Below, one piece after another: positions 20,963 through 29,161 of a stretch of DNA of 29,512 nucleotides. The DNA is from a virus. Where the stretch lies: positions 1 through 29,512 of IMG/VR virus record IMGVR_UViG_3300042731_003968. One strand, written 5' to 3'. Both the position numbers and the translations under genes were made by a program. Each line of letters opens with the position of its first letter. Position 1 is the stretch's first letter. The notes beneath the pieces were generated by a model, which saw only the letters and a program-made list of their open reading frames with translations, ran no database searches and was not told the DNA's origin.

Positions 20963-22770
20963 GAATAGAGGAAATAAAACTAAGCAAACTGAAAGAGGTC
21001 TCAAATCGTGAGCTCTATAATTTGCGATTGAGGTTTGTCCAGCTCTGGACAAAAAACTTTCACAACAATAACAGTCAGCAAGTCGGGGAGCTCAAGCGGA
21101 CAGACATGATGAAAAAGTATCGAGCTCTTGCCGGCGAGATGAAGTCTCGCGGATTGAGCTATCTGAAGGAGACCTCAATCGATCGAGCTGTTTTCAAAAA
21201 AGCAATGCTGGGGGTGGACGTGCCCAGCCTCGGAGATCATCTTGTCGCTGAAAATTATGTCTCGATATGTGGCCCGTTTGTGAAAGGCCCAAAGGATTCT
21301 TCTGGCATCGACATCGTGATCCGGGATGTCACGGATAACAGAAACGTCGAGCTGGAAAAGCGCGTAGTAAAGCTGGTGGAAAAAGAGACGGAGAAAGAGG
21401 CTAAGATCACCTATGATCCAGAAGGCCCGCAGTCCGCTTTCATTCCGGTGTTCGATTTGATTCTGAGGACCCGCGACGAGACGAAAAAAATTGATCTGGA
21501 AAAAAAGGGGGCCAGGATAAAAATTGAAAAGCCCGAAGTGACAGACACGCAAGTCCGGGTGCCGGTACGATCTGAAGGATGCGAGGTGACGGCAACCATT
21601 ACGATCTCCGAAGAAAAAGGGATCAAGGCTTTGTACTGCGGGAAAGAGAAAGCGATCCAAACATACCTGTTTGACAAGGACAAATGGACGATGGCTCAGG
21701 CGAAAAAATGGATAAAAGAAAACGGCGAGGCGGCCGCCAAATCAGCCGGCGACAAGGCCAGCGCTGATGGGGCCCATACTAAGACACCCACAAAAAAGGA
21801 TGCTGCCGACGGGAGCAAAGACAAGAAAAGTGGGGACAAAGAGGCGGTCGACTTCTATGTGAAAGTCCTCGAGAAAAGACCTCTAAAAAGCGGGAAATTT
21901 TCCTACACGGTCGGCTATGCTGCCGACGGTGAGACGAGGCCGATTTTCAAGGCTTTCAGCACAAGCCTTGAGGCGGACGTAGGCGCGACTTTAGAGGTGT
22001 CGGCAAAAGAGGTGGTTGCGAAAATAAAAGACGGAAAACTGAAGGTGTCGGTCGCCGGTCCTATCGTTAAAAAAGAGAGCGATGAATGTGTCGACACGGC
22101 CCGGGAAATAGTCGGCCGTGCCCACTCCGCCGGCATCCTGAAGGTCACGGCGTACTTGATCGAGGAGCTCAAAGAGATCGGAGTGCTGGACGAATCCAAG
22201 CACAAAGAGACGAGAAAAAAATTGAGCGAGGCCCAGCGAAAAGAGTGCGATGCTGAAACTGAGAAAATCCGGGAAAACCAAAAGACGGCGAAGTATCCGC
22301 ACAAGTTTAAGCCGGCAAAGTACACTCACCCGAACGGGCACCCGCGCTGTATAATCTGCGGCCAAGAGGAGCTCATTGATTCGGATTGCCAGCCTCCAGA
22401 AAAGCCCTACTTCAAATTCAGCAAGGTCAATAAGAAGGAACAGATCGTGGGGGGCATTGTTTATGCCCCGTCACAGAAAGATGCTCAGGGCGACTTCACG
22501 GATAGGAAAGAGATCGAGCGGGCCATGTATAAATTTATGGAGAAATATGCTGAGGACCCTAAGCGGATCAAGGTCATGCACAAGGGAGAGTCTGTGACGT
22601 TCCCGATCCTTGAGAGTTTTATCCCGGAGCAAGATATCATCAAGGGAGATGACATCATAAAGTCTGGAGCCTGGTGGTTGATGATCAGGATCACCGACCC
22701 TGAAATTTGGGCTGCCGTTGAAAGCGGGCAACTCAATGGCTTTAGCATGGGCGGAACAGCCCGGGCATAA
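20959..22770 (+). CDS. XkdF-type prohead protease with N-terminal nucleotidyltransferase-like and OB-like regions
   Basis: ATG 20959 follows AGGAGAG and overlaps the previous stop. The C-terminal region (about 485-603) fits the XkdF putative serine protease: VNKKEQIVGGIVYAPSQKDA, VMHKGESV with H541, GAWWLMIRITDPEIW and GFSMGG with S596 as the probable nucleophile. The N-terminal 70 residues are helical. Residues 95-190 (AENYVSICGPFVKG, SSGIDIVIRD, ITYDPEGPQS, FIPVFDLILR) look like a pol-beta-type nucleotidyltransferase, in which GIDI replaces the usual DID, so it may be inactive. A KWTMAQAKKWIKENGE stretch, a Lys/Asp-rich linker (261-295) and a beta region (296-370) that may be an OB fold follow. 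A CIIC-type zinc knuckle (464-467) comes before the protease. The protease would process the prohead scaffold. Confidence 0.8.
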   Translation: MRIEEIKLSKLKEVSNRELYNLRLRFVQLWTKNFHNNNSQQVGELKRTDMMKKYRALAGEMKSRGLSYLKETSIDRAVFKKAMLGVDVPSLGDHLVAENYVSICGPFVKGPKDSSGIDIVIRDVTDNRNVELEKRVVKLVEKETEKEAKITYDPEGPQSAFIPVFDLILRTRDETKKIDLEKKGARIKIEKPEVTDTQVRVPVRSEGCEVTATITISEEKGIKALYCGKEKAIQTYLFDKDKWTMAQAKKWIKENGEAAAKSAGDKASADGAHTKTPTKKDAADGSKDKKSGDKEAVDFYVKVLEKRPLKSGKFSYTVGYAADGETRPIFKAFSTSLEADVGATLEVSAKEVVAKIKDGKLKVSVAGPIVKKESDECVDTAREIVGRAHSAGILKVTAYLIEELKEIGVLDESKHKETRKKLSEAQRKECDAETEKIRENQKTAKYPHKFKPAKYTHPNGHPRCIICGQEELIDSDCQPPEKPYFKFSKVNKKEQIVGGIVYAPSQKDAQGDFTDRKEIERAMYKFMEKYAEDPKRIKVMHKGESVTFPILESFIPEQDIIKGDDIIKSGAWWLMIRITDPEIWAAVESGQLNGFSMGGTARA

Positions 22771-22775
22771 TTTAC

Positions 22776-22805
22776 TTGACAAAGGTATTGATATAGATTT
22801 AGATT
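22776..22805 (+). promoter_or_regulatory. Sigma70-type promoter of the scaffold-capsid unit
   Basis: TTGACA at 22776-22781, an 18-bp spacer and TAGATT at 22800-22805 (4 of 6). The 14 bases TTTACTTGACAAAG (22771-22784) are identical to those of the lysis promoter at 4780-4793, with the same 18-bp spacer. It lies right after the protease stop in the largest gap of the head module, so it would boost capsid protein synthesis. Confidence 0.7.
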
Positions 22806-22968
22806 TATAGCGATATGAAAGATTAGCGCAGATCAAGAGTTTGAGGATTGGGGCCGATGCCCTTTCACCATGCTGCGCTCAAGCGCTCAAGACTCGAGAT
22901 GCTGTTTAGGGTTTTGAGTCGCTCCTACCATAGGGGGATTCAAAAATCAGTTTTACGGAGAAAATGTT
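22806..22968 (+). promoter_or_regulatory. Structured 5' leader of the scaffold-capsid mRNA
   Basis: No gene is seen here. AGCGCAG (22825-22831) can pair with CTGCGCT (22873-22879), enclosing a small GGGC/GCCC hairpin (22851-22862); then CTCAAGAC (22886-22893) pairs with GTTTTGAG (22911-22918). The ribosome site ACGGAG stands before ATG 22969. The leader may stabilise the mRNA or be a control site; it is not a recognised riboswitch. Confidence 0.5.
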
Positions 22969-23712
22969 ATGCCGCGAAAGCTGAAAGACATTGATGTGGA
23001 CGAGGTGTCACTCGTGGACGCCGCGGCCAATCTAACAAAATTCTTCATCAAAAAAAGGAGAAAACCTATGGACTTTACCGAATTGCTAAAGGGCTACGTT
23101 CCAGATGACGAGGAGCTGACAGAGGAAAATATTGCAAAGGCTAAAGGTCTCTCAAAGGAAATCCTCACAGAGATCACGGGCGCTTTGAATACGCTGAACA
23201 AGTACAAAGATGATATGCCGTCTGACGTGATAAACGCCATCAAAACACTTGCGAAACGCTCGACCTACGGATACCCCTCCACCGAACAAAAAGAAGTTGA
23301 CTTTGTCGAGGAGCTCGAAACAGTCGAAAAGGCTGGGGCTCGTCTCTCCAAGGCTACGATTGAACAGCTGAAAAAGATCGCTGCTATCATCCAGGGGATG
23401 ATCGGCGAAAGAGAGAAAGGCATCAAGAAAGACAACGACAATATCCCGGATGAAATCGTGAGCGAGCTCGAGGAGCTCCGGCGTTTCAAAAAGGAAAAGG
23501 TCGAGGCCGATGCCGAGCTCGAGAAAAAAGCACAAGAGGATGCTGAGAAAAAGAGAGACGAAAAAATCACTGAGCTTGAAAATGAGATCAAAGAGCTGAA
23601 GAAAAAGAAGGGGCTAAGGAAATCGATCGAGGCACAGGACAATGACGGCGACGGGGACGACGACGGCGACGATGGAAGCAAATGGCCCTCACTTCAATCT
23701 GAGGAGGAATGA
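22969..23712 (+). CDS. Scaffold protein of the prohead
   Basis: ATG 22969 follows ACGGAG. The first 30 residues (KLKDIDVDEVSLVDAAANLT then FFIKK) carry the D-V-EVSLVD-AAN motif that opens scaffold or protease-target proteins next to XkdF-type proteases. The rest is charged and helical with a long coiled coil (about 150-220: SELEELRRFKKEKVEADAEL, KITELENEIKELKKKK) and an acidic Asp/Gly tail. This fits a capsid scaffold cut by the upstream protease. Its end overlaps the capsid gene region (stop at 23710-23712). Confidence 0.75.
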   Translation: MPRKLKDIDVDEVSLVDAAANLTKFFIKKRRKPMDFTELLKGYVPDDEELTEENIAKAKGLSKEILTEITGALNTLNKYKDDMPSDVINAIKTLAKRSTYGYPSTEQKEVDFVEELETVEKAGARLSKATIEQLKKIAAIIQGMIGEREKGIKKDNDNIPDEIVSELEELRRFKKEKVEADAELEKKAQEDAEKKRDEKITELENEIKELKKKKGLRKSIEAQDNDGDGDDDGDDGSKWPSLQSEEE

Positions 23713-23714
23713 GA

Positions 23715-24854
23715 ATGAAAACAACGAAAAAGCTGCTCGAAAAAATGAAGATCAAGAAGGGTTTCCCCTTGATCTCCATGCCGGCTGTTACCCTGACAGA
23801 GGAGGAGGCTGATCGATTCATCGACTATGTGGTCGATGAGAGTGTAATGAAAAGTTATGCTCGCATCGAGAAAATGGGCAAGCCTCAAAAGAACATCCGA
23901 GCGATCGGATTTGGTCAGGGCAACTTCCTGTATCCGGCAAACCACTTCAACGAATCCAAGTACAAAAAGCAATGGGCTCACAACTTGATCCAACTGAGCA
24001 CGGTCAAGATCAGGGGTGCCGTGGTCATCTTTGACGATGACATCGAGGACCTCACCGGGATCATGACCGAGGACCAGTACAACGACAAGGTAATGAGGAT
24101 CATCACTCAGAAGATCGCTCATGAGCTCGAGGATATGTACTGGATGGGAGACACGCACGGTCTCAATTCATTTGCAAGCGATGACATCCGCTCCCTGGTG
24201 GATGGCTGGCGCTATATCATCACACACTCGCAGTCAGGGCAAGACTACTACAATGACGTCTCCGGCGGAGCTCACATTCTAAACGCCTGTGAATGTCAGA
24301 GTGGGGCGGATTGCCCGAGTGCCAGCGATGACCCTGATGCCGTCTTTCGGTATCCTGGCGGAATCATGGAAAGAGCTGCCACGGCTCCCTATGACTACGA
24401 GTGCAAGTACCACAAGATGATCAAATCTATGCCCTCAAAGTACAAGACCAAAAATGGCCTCAAGAACATGAAGTTTCTCAATAGCGATCTTGTGACTCAA
24501 GATTATCTCGAGGCGCTGTCGAACAGAGGCACGGCCCTCGGGGATGCGGTCTATAAGGGCGAGGCGCAGCCGGCCTATGGCAAGGTTGAAATCATGGACG
24601 TACCATTGATGCCAACCGATCTCGGCGCTGACTCGGACGGAACGAATGGTTTGATAGGCGGAGGCTCTTGGGCCGACGTTTTCTTTGGGCCCAAGAATAA
24701 CCTGATCCTCGGAATCCAGCGGGATATCAAGATGGAATCCGAGCGGGTTCCCCGAGACGAGGCGACTTACATCTATTTTTCGATGCGCGTTGCTTGCGCC
24801 ATCGAGAATGTCAACGCCATCGTCTTGACAACTTGCCTCACGCACGAGTGCTGA
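23715..24854 (+). CDS. Major capsid protein, HK97 fold
   Basis: I chose ATG 23715 because GAGGAGG stands seven bases before it; ATG 23709 is in frame but too close. The 379-residue protein has the capsid pattern: LISMPAVTLTEEEADRFIDY, DESVMKSYARIEKMGKPQKN, a VIFDDDIEDLTGIMTEDQYN core, QKIAHELEDMYWMGD spine-like helix, SWADVFFGPKNNLILGIQRD and a EATYIYFSMRVACAIENV end. These are marks of a Siphovirus-type HK97-fold major capsid protein. Direct placement after scaffold and protease, before head-tail proteins, supports the call. Confidence 0.88.
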   Translation: MKTTKKLLEKMKIKKGFPLISMPAVTLTEEEADRFIDYVVDESVMKSYARIEKMGKPQKNIRAIGFGQGNFLYPANHFNESKYKKQWAHNLIQLSTVKIRGAVVIFDDDIEDLTGIMTEDQYNDKVMRIITQKIAHELEDMYWMGDTHGLNSFASDDIRSLVDGWRYIITHSQSGQDYYNDVSGGAHILNACECQSGADCPSASDDPDAVFRYPGGIMERAATAPYDYECKYHKMIKSMPSKYKTKNGLKNMKFLNSDLVTQDYLEALSNRGTALGDAVYKGEAQPAYGKVEIMDVPLMPTDLGADSDGTNGLIGGGSWADVFFGPKNNLILGIQRDIKMESERVPRDEATYIYFSMRVACAIENVNAIVLTTCLTHEC

Positions 24855-24855
24855 G

Positions 24856-25152
24856 ATGCGGGCTTTGGTCACTAACTTCGGCTATCGTAGGAGCTTTCCG
24901 ACGTGCATCGGCGACATCTTCATCCCGAGGAATCAGGCTGTTGAAATCGAAGATCGCCAGGCACTAAAGGAGCTCAAATCGTTTCCTCACATAAAAGTCG
25001 AAATCCTGGAGGCCGACCCCAAGGTCGACTACTCAGGGTACTCGATCAACCAGCTCAGGAACATTGCATCTCAGCTGGGCCATGAGGGAACATTCAAAAT
25101 GCGAAAGGTCGATATAATCAATCTCTTGGAGGAAAACTATGCCACAGTATGA
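24856..25152 (+). CDS. Head-associated protein with SAP-like C-terminus, 98 aa
   Basis: ATG 24856 lies one base after the capsid stop. The N-terminal 50 residues are beta (ALVTNFGYRRSFPTCIGDIF, IPRNQAVEIEDRQAL). The end (about 58-93: VDYSGYSINQLRNIASQLGH, EGTFKMRKVDIINLLEE) has the helix-loop-helix of a SAP or LEM/HeH fold that binds DNA. Such fusions occur in small phage head proteins after the capsid gene. The last 14 nt overlap the next gene. Confidence 0.6.
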   Translation: MRALVTNFGYRRSFPTCIGDIFIPRNQAVEIEDRQALKELKSFPHIKVEILEADPKVDYSGYSINQLRNIASQLGHEGTFKMRKVDIINLLEENYATV

Positions 25153-25909
25153 ATTTCCAACGGTACACAGCGACCCCCAAAAGGACGCCATGATTCGAGA
25201 CGTGGAGTTTAAGTTTACTCACGTCGCCAGGGACAAATGGAATTGGTTCCGAAACTACGAGATCATCGATTCCCACAGATATGAGAATGACTTCGATGTT
25301 TATGCCGCGGGCGATTGGCACATCACTACAACCGAGGATGGATCGGGCGATGCCACAGAGGCTCTTGGTGATGGTGCAAACGGGATTCTCGTTATCACAA
25401 ACGATGATGCCGATAACGACACGGACGAGCTTGAGCTCCAGGGAGAAGGCTTTAAGCTGGTTGCCGGATATCCGCTCTATGCGGAAATCCGTTGCAAAGT
25501 CAGCACGGGCGTTCTCGCCGGCTTTTGGTTTGGACTCAACACCGGAGGAGCGGGCTGGTACACCGGCACAAACGACTATGTCGTTTTCAAGGCGGACGAA
25601 GATGCCGCTGATCTCGAGTTTGTCGCGGCCAAGGACGGAACGGCCACAACGGTCGATACCGGAATTAACCTTGCCGATGACACCTATTTCATTGTCGGTT
25701 TTCACTTTGATGGTGCCGGCACCCTGAGATGGTTCGTTTTCACTGACGGAGACTTCCCGCAGACTTGCGTTGCAACTGGCTCTGTCACAACGAACATCCC
25801 GGACGACGAGGAGCTTGCGCTAGGATTCGGCGTCAAGAACGGCGAGGCCGTAGCGAAGGTTCTCACTGTCGACTACGTCAAGTGTGTCCAGAGACGGGTC
25901 AGAGAATAA
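25139..25909 (+). CDS. Concanavalin-like virion decoration protein, 256 aa
   Basis: ATG 25139 follows GGAGG. After a short helical start (EFPTVHSDPQKDAMIRDVEF) the protein is a jelly-roll: ENDFDVYAAGDWHITTTEDG, SGDATEALGDGANGILVITN, GYPLYAEIRCKVSTGVLAGF, TYFIVGFHFDGAGTLRWFVF and LALGFGVKNGEAVAKVLTVD. This lectin-like fold and phrase set are typical of proteins encoded just after the major capsid gene and thought to decorate capsids or form minor head proteins. It closes the capsid transcription unit. Confidence 0.68.
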   Translation: MPQYEFPTVHSDPQKDAMIRDVEFKFTHVARDKWNWFRNYEIIDSHRYENDFDVYAAGDWHITTTEDGSGDATEALGDGANGILVITNDDADNDTDELELQGEGFKLVAGYPLYAEIRCKVSTGVLAGFWFGLNTGGAGWYTGTNDYVVFKADEDAADLEFVAAKDGTATTVDTGINLADDTYFIVGFHFDGAGTLRWFVFTDGDFPQTCVATGSVTTNIPDDEELALGFGVKNGEAVAKVLTVDYVKCVQRRVRE

Positions 25910-25918
25910 CCTGGAAAC

Positions 25919-25965
25919 AATAGAGCCGGGCCCCGGAATTTCCTGGGCCCGCTCTATTTTCTTTT
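25919..25965 (+). terminator. Intrinsic terminator of the capsid unit
   Basis: AATAGAGC (25919-25926) pairs with GCTCTATT (25951-25958), with one bulged C, then GGGCCC (25928-25933) with GGGCCC (25945-25950). T-rich tail TTTTCTTTT follows. Placed right after the stop at 25909. Confidence 0.85.
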
Positions 25966-25977
25966 GAAGGATCGCAC

Positions 25978-26604
25978 ATGGGAAACTATATCAATCGGGG
26001 AGACGTCACGAATTGGGCCGTGGGATTAAGCAATGCTGATAAAGACGAGATCATCGCCAGGATCGAGCTCCAGCTCGAGGAGCTGACAAGAGCTCATTTT
26101 TATGCGAAGTCTTTTGATCTCGAGATGAACGGGAATAACAAGAACAGAATATTCCCAGCGCTGCATGGTGACATAATCACCGTCACCGGTCTTTGGATTT
26201 GCGGGATCGAGGCGGATTCGACCTGGTATTATTTCGACACGGATTCTGTTTATCTTGACCTGTGCACCTCGGGTGCTTTCATCGGGGACCCGGAGCTCAG
26301 GTACACTCTTTCCCAGGCGGAGCCTGACGGGCTTTTTCCTCACGGCTACAATAACATCAGGATCACGGGGACCTACGGAAACTCGAGACTTCTTGCGCTG
26401 GCGAAAAGGGCTTGCCAGATCATGATCGAGTTTGAGAACGATAAGAGCACTCACAAGAGACATTTCAAGATGGAGTGGATCGGGAATTACAGGTACGATC
26501 TTCCTGGGGCCGAAGAAGGCGGAATGTTTTATACCGGGATCAGGGAGCTCGACGATCTTATAGGTCAGCTTATGCTTGACACTCCGATCCTGGCGACACC
26601 GTAA
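25978..26604 (+). CDS. Head-tail adaptor or connector protein, 208 aa
   Basis: ATG 25978 follows AAGGAT. The protein begins YINRGDVTNWAVGLSNADKD with helices KDEIIARIELQLEELTRAHF, followed by beta strands FDLEMNGNNKNRIFPA, ITVTGLWICGIEADSTWYYF and a C-terminal helix RLLALAKRACQIMIEFENDK. This mixed helix and strand plan fits the phage gp6 or HK97 gp6-like adaptor family that forms a ring below the portal. The family is inferred from length and place after the decoration gene. Confidence 0.65.
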   Translation: MGNYINRGDVTNWAVGLSNADKDEIIARIELQLEELTRAHFYAKSFDLEMNGNNKNRIFPALHGDIITVTGLWICGIEADSTWYYFDTDSVYLDLCTSGAFIGDPELRYTLSQAEPDGLFPHGYNNIRITGTYGNSRLLALAKRACQIMIEFENDKSTHKRHFKMEWIGNYRYDLPGAEEGGMFYTGIRELDDLIGQLMLDTPILATP

Positions 26605-27305
26605 TGCCGACACTATATAAGAACGCAAGGTTTGAAAACCGCTGGCTTTGGGAGGTCCTTCCTAACGGCTCGTGGTCTGGCCGGCCGTGCGCGATCGTGG
26701 GAGGAGGTCCCAGCTTAAAGGGTTTCGATTGGTCTCGGTTAAAAGGGATCAGGACGATCGGGGTCAACCTAGCGTTTAAGGCGTTTGATCCGACGATTAT
26801 TTTCTCGATGGACACAAGGTTCCTGAAGTGGATCGAGCGCGGGGAGTACGGGCCAGATGTGAGGAAACAGTTTGCTCAGTCCTTGGCTTATAAAGTCTGG
26901 ATGGCAACCTATGTGATAAAAGTGCCGGCAGAATTTTTTCTGATCCGGGTTTACAAGGATTATGCAAGCGGGCTCCGTGCCTTTACGTTTGACATGACTA
27001 AGGGGATAGGTCACGGGAATAACTCAGGGTACGGAGCCCTTAACCTCGCGGCCTGTCTTGGAGCGAATCCGATTTATCTCCTGGGGTTTGACATGATGCA
27101 CCACTATGATGAAACCAACAAAGCAAAGACACACTGGCATGGTGGGCATCCATCTCCACAGCGAGAAAAAACAGTCACGAGTTTTATCCAGCATTTCAAC
27201 CGCGCAGCGCCGATCCTGAAGGAAAAAGGGATCAACGTGATCAACCTTAGTCCGGGATCAGCGCTCACCTGTTTTAAGAAAGCAAAGCCGGAGGAATACC
27301 TATGA
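26604..27305 (+). CDS. DUF115 / MptE-like sugar-modifying protein
   Basis: ATG 26604 overlaps the previous stop (TAATG). CAIVGGGPSLKGFDWSRL at 29-46 (nucleotide-binding loop GGGPSL), IFSMD at 66-70, GHGNNSGYGALNLAACLG at 137-153, YLLGFDM at 158-164 and HWHGGHPS at 177-184 are the marks of the MptE-like DUF115 family, known in motility accessory factors (Maf) that add nonulosonic acids and often in phages. Likely transfers a sugar or sugar-phosphate to a protein or acceptor in the cytoplasm. It opens the carbohydrate cassette and runs into the cupin gene (ATGA). Confidence 0.72.
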   Translation: MPTLYKNARFENRWLWEVLPNGSWSGRPCAIVGGGPSLKGFDWSRLKGIRTIGVNLAFKAFDPTIIFSMDTRFLKWIERGEYGPDVRKQFAQSLAYKVWMATYVIKVPAEFFLIRVYKDYASGLRAFTFDMTKGIGHGNNSGYGALNLAACLGANPIYLLGFDMMHHYDETNKAKTHWHGGHPSPQREKTVTSFIQHFNRAAPILKEKGINVINLSPGSALTCFKKAKPEEYL

Positions 27306-27646
27306 GCGTACAGGGAAAAGTTTGGGGAGAGACCCGCTGTATCTTTCACACAGATACAGTCGCCGTGTATCACCTAAAAATCAAGGATGGCGGATTTTGC
27401 TCAGAGCACATTCACAAGCATAAAAGCAACTTGTTTTATGTCTTGAGCGGAAAGCTCAAGGTTACTCTTTTTTCAGGAGCCGGCAAAGATATCACTGTCT
27501 TAGGGCCCGGCGATAGCTCGGCCGTGCCGCCGGGATTGTATCACAAGTTTGAGGCTCTCGAGGATTGCGAGTGCCTCGAGTTTTACAGGACTTATCTCCA
27601 GGAGCCGGATATCGACCGGCGCACTTTGGGAGGGATCAGGAAGTGA
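27302..27646 (+). CDS. Cupin-domain protein
   Basis: ATG 27302 follows GGAGG. Cupin motif 1: CSEHIHKHKSNLFYVLSG with H36 and H38 (the usual Glu is replaced by Asn43); motif 2: GPGDSSAVPPGLYHKF with P76, G78 and H81. It is a small single-domain cupin like those used in sugar epimerisation or isomerisation or metal-bound dioxygenases. Placed between DUF115 and glycosyltransferase genes, with overlapping stops, it is probably a sugar-processing enzyme or sensor. Confidence 0.8.
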   Translation: MSVQGKVWGETRCIFHTDTVAVYHLKIKDGGFCSEHIHKHKSNLFYVLSGKLKVTLFSGAGKDITVLGPGDSSAVPPGLYHKFEALEDCECLEFYRTYLQEPDIDRRTLGGIRK

Positions 27647-28527
27647 ACATTGCGCTTTACTCGCGGACTCCTCTGGCGGCCGCTCCTTGGGAGCTTTACC
27701 GAGCGCTAAAAAAGTACACGAATCATAACGTCTCCCTGATAAACGAGACAAACAAATATAACGATGGCCGTGCTTTTCCGCATCACTTGATCTTCTCGAC
27801 AAACAATGGAGTGGCGCTGAGGGCCCTGATGGAGGCCGACGTCTGGCACGTTCACAACTATCTTTCTCCGCGGATAACGACGCTCAAAGGAAAGTCAAAG
27901 GCAAAGGTGCTCGCTCAGTTTCACTCGGTTCCGCGCCTTGGGAATTGGCAATCTCTCATGAGGTTTGCCAACATGAGCTACACGATTGACCAGCCATTGC
28001 AGCTCAAGGAATATAAGATGCCGGGGCTGCCGAACATAATCGACCCGGATGAATATCGGCCGATCCAAAGGTCGGATAAAATCAAGATCGCCTTTGCCCC
28101 CTCTACAAGGACCAGGCCAGGCCGGCCTGACTCGAAAGGATATCACGAGGTCAGAAGGATTTTGGATCAAGTTGCCTTAAAAAGAGATGTCGATATCGCC
28201 TGGATCGAGGGCAAGGAATACTATGAAAATCTTCAGATGAAAAAGGAAAGCCACATCCTGATCGACGATGTCGTCACCGGGAATTGGCACCGGACCTCAC
28301 TCGAGGGGCTTTGCTTTGGCTGCGCTGTCTTAAACCGAATTTCAAAGCTGCCGTTTGTCTTTTCAAACCTCGGCAATCTCGAGGAAAAGCTCCTCTGGCT
28401 TATTGATAACCCAGGATGCCTTGAGGACATCCAGGATCGATCGAGACTTTGGATTTTGCAGAATTGGCACCCGATAGAAAAAATTGAGAAATACCTCCAG
28501 GCATACGGGAGGCTCAATGCACGTTAA
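27643..28527 (+). CDS. GT-B type glycosyltransferase
   Basis: GTG 27643 overlaps the cupin stop (GTGA). The product, 294 residues, starts NIALYSRTPLAAAPWELYRA, has DVWHVHNYLSPR and a NIIDPDEYRPI linker typical of GT4, then IKIAFAPSTRTRPGRPDSKG, HILIDDVVTGNWHRTSLEGL with the acceptor-loop Glu and CFGCAVLNR. It is shorter than many GT4 enzymes, with a reduced N-terminal lobe. It likely transfers a sugar from a nucleotide sugar to a surface, DNA or protein acceptor. Stop overlaps the next start. Confidence 0.7.
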   Translation: MNIALYSRTPLAAAPWELYRALKKYTNHNVSLINETNKYNDGRAFPHHLIFSTNNGVALRALMEADVWHVHNYLSPRITTLKGKSKAKVLAQFHSVPRLGNWQSLMRFANMSYTIDQPLQLKEYKMPGLPNIIDPDEYRPIQRSDKIKIAFAPSTRTRPGRPDSKGYHEVRRILDQVALKRDVDIAWIEGKEYYENLQMKKESHILIDDVVTGNWHRTSLEGLCFGCAVLNRISKLPFVFSNLGNLEEKLLWLIDNPGCLEDIQDRSRLWILQNWHPIEKIEKYLQAYGRLNAR

Positions 28528-29161
28528 TGTTATCATCCCGACGCACGACAGGCTCAAGCTCCTGATGGAAACGATCAAGTCTATCCAGGAAAGCAAGTAC
28601 AAGGATGTCTCGATCTTTGTGATCATCGACGGAAATCTCGACCTCCTCCCCCCGTTGCTCAACGAGGATGTCGGGCTATTTATAAACAAAAAAAGAAGGG
28701 ATTGGGTTTACTCGATGAACACGGCGATCAGACACACGGCCGGAGATGCAACGATCTATGCCTCGGATGATCTCATTTTCTCCAAACAATGTATTGGCCT
28801 AGCTGTCCACGCGCTGAAGGCAAAGGCCCCGGATGGCGATGGGCTTGTTGCCATAAACCAGGATGTGCGAGGCTGCACGACGGCCTTCGGTTTGATGGGC
28901 CGCAAGTTTGTCGAAAGGTTCCCTGGCCGCCAAGTCTTTTGCCCGGACTACATCCACTTTGGTAGCGATGCGGAGCTCGGCCGGTTTGTCCGATCGATCG
29001 GGAAACTGATCATCGCGCCTGGAGCTGACGTGATCCACCGGCGGCTCAATGATCCTACTCACAAGCTGGCAAAAAGAGTCGAGCAACAAGACTTTGCGAT
29101 TATCGCGGAGAGGAGAGAGAAGGGCTATCTGTGGGGGAAAAATTTTGGGAGAATTAAATGA
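28517..29161 (+). CDS. GT-A (family 2-like) glycosyltransferase
   Basis: ATG 28517 follows GGGAGG; the frame is open upstream but the true GT2 start is MHVNVIIPTHDRLKLLMETI at residues 1-20. Then VSIFVIIDGN, DWVYSMNTAIRHTAGDATIY and the metal-binding SDD at 83-85 (ASDDLIF), with FGSDAELGR as an acceptor region. This fits an inverting glycosyltransferase using a nucleotide sugar. Together with the neighbours it forms a sugar-transfer cassette. The stop overlaps the next start (ATGA). Confidence 0.75.
   Translation: MHVNVIIPTHDRLKLLMETIKSIQESKYKDVSIFVIIDGNLDLLPPLLNEDVGLFINKKRRDWVYSMNTAIRHTAGDATIYASDDLIFSKQCIGLAVHALKAKAPDGDGLVAINQDVRGCTTAFGLMGRKFVERFPGRQVFCPDYIHFGSDAELGRFVRSIGKLIIAPGADVIHRRLNDPTHKLAKRVEQQDFAIIAERREKGYLWGKNFGRIK

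Noticed and set aside
22806-22968. tRNA or known riboswitch in the leader
   Set aside because: No cloverleaf with acceptor and T-loop, and no known aptamer core.
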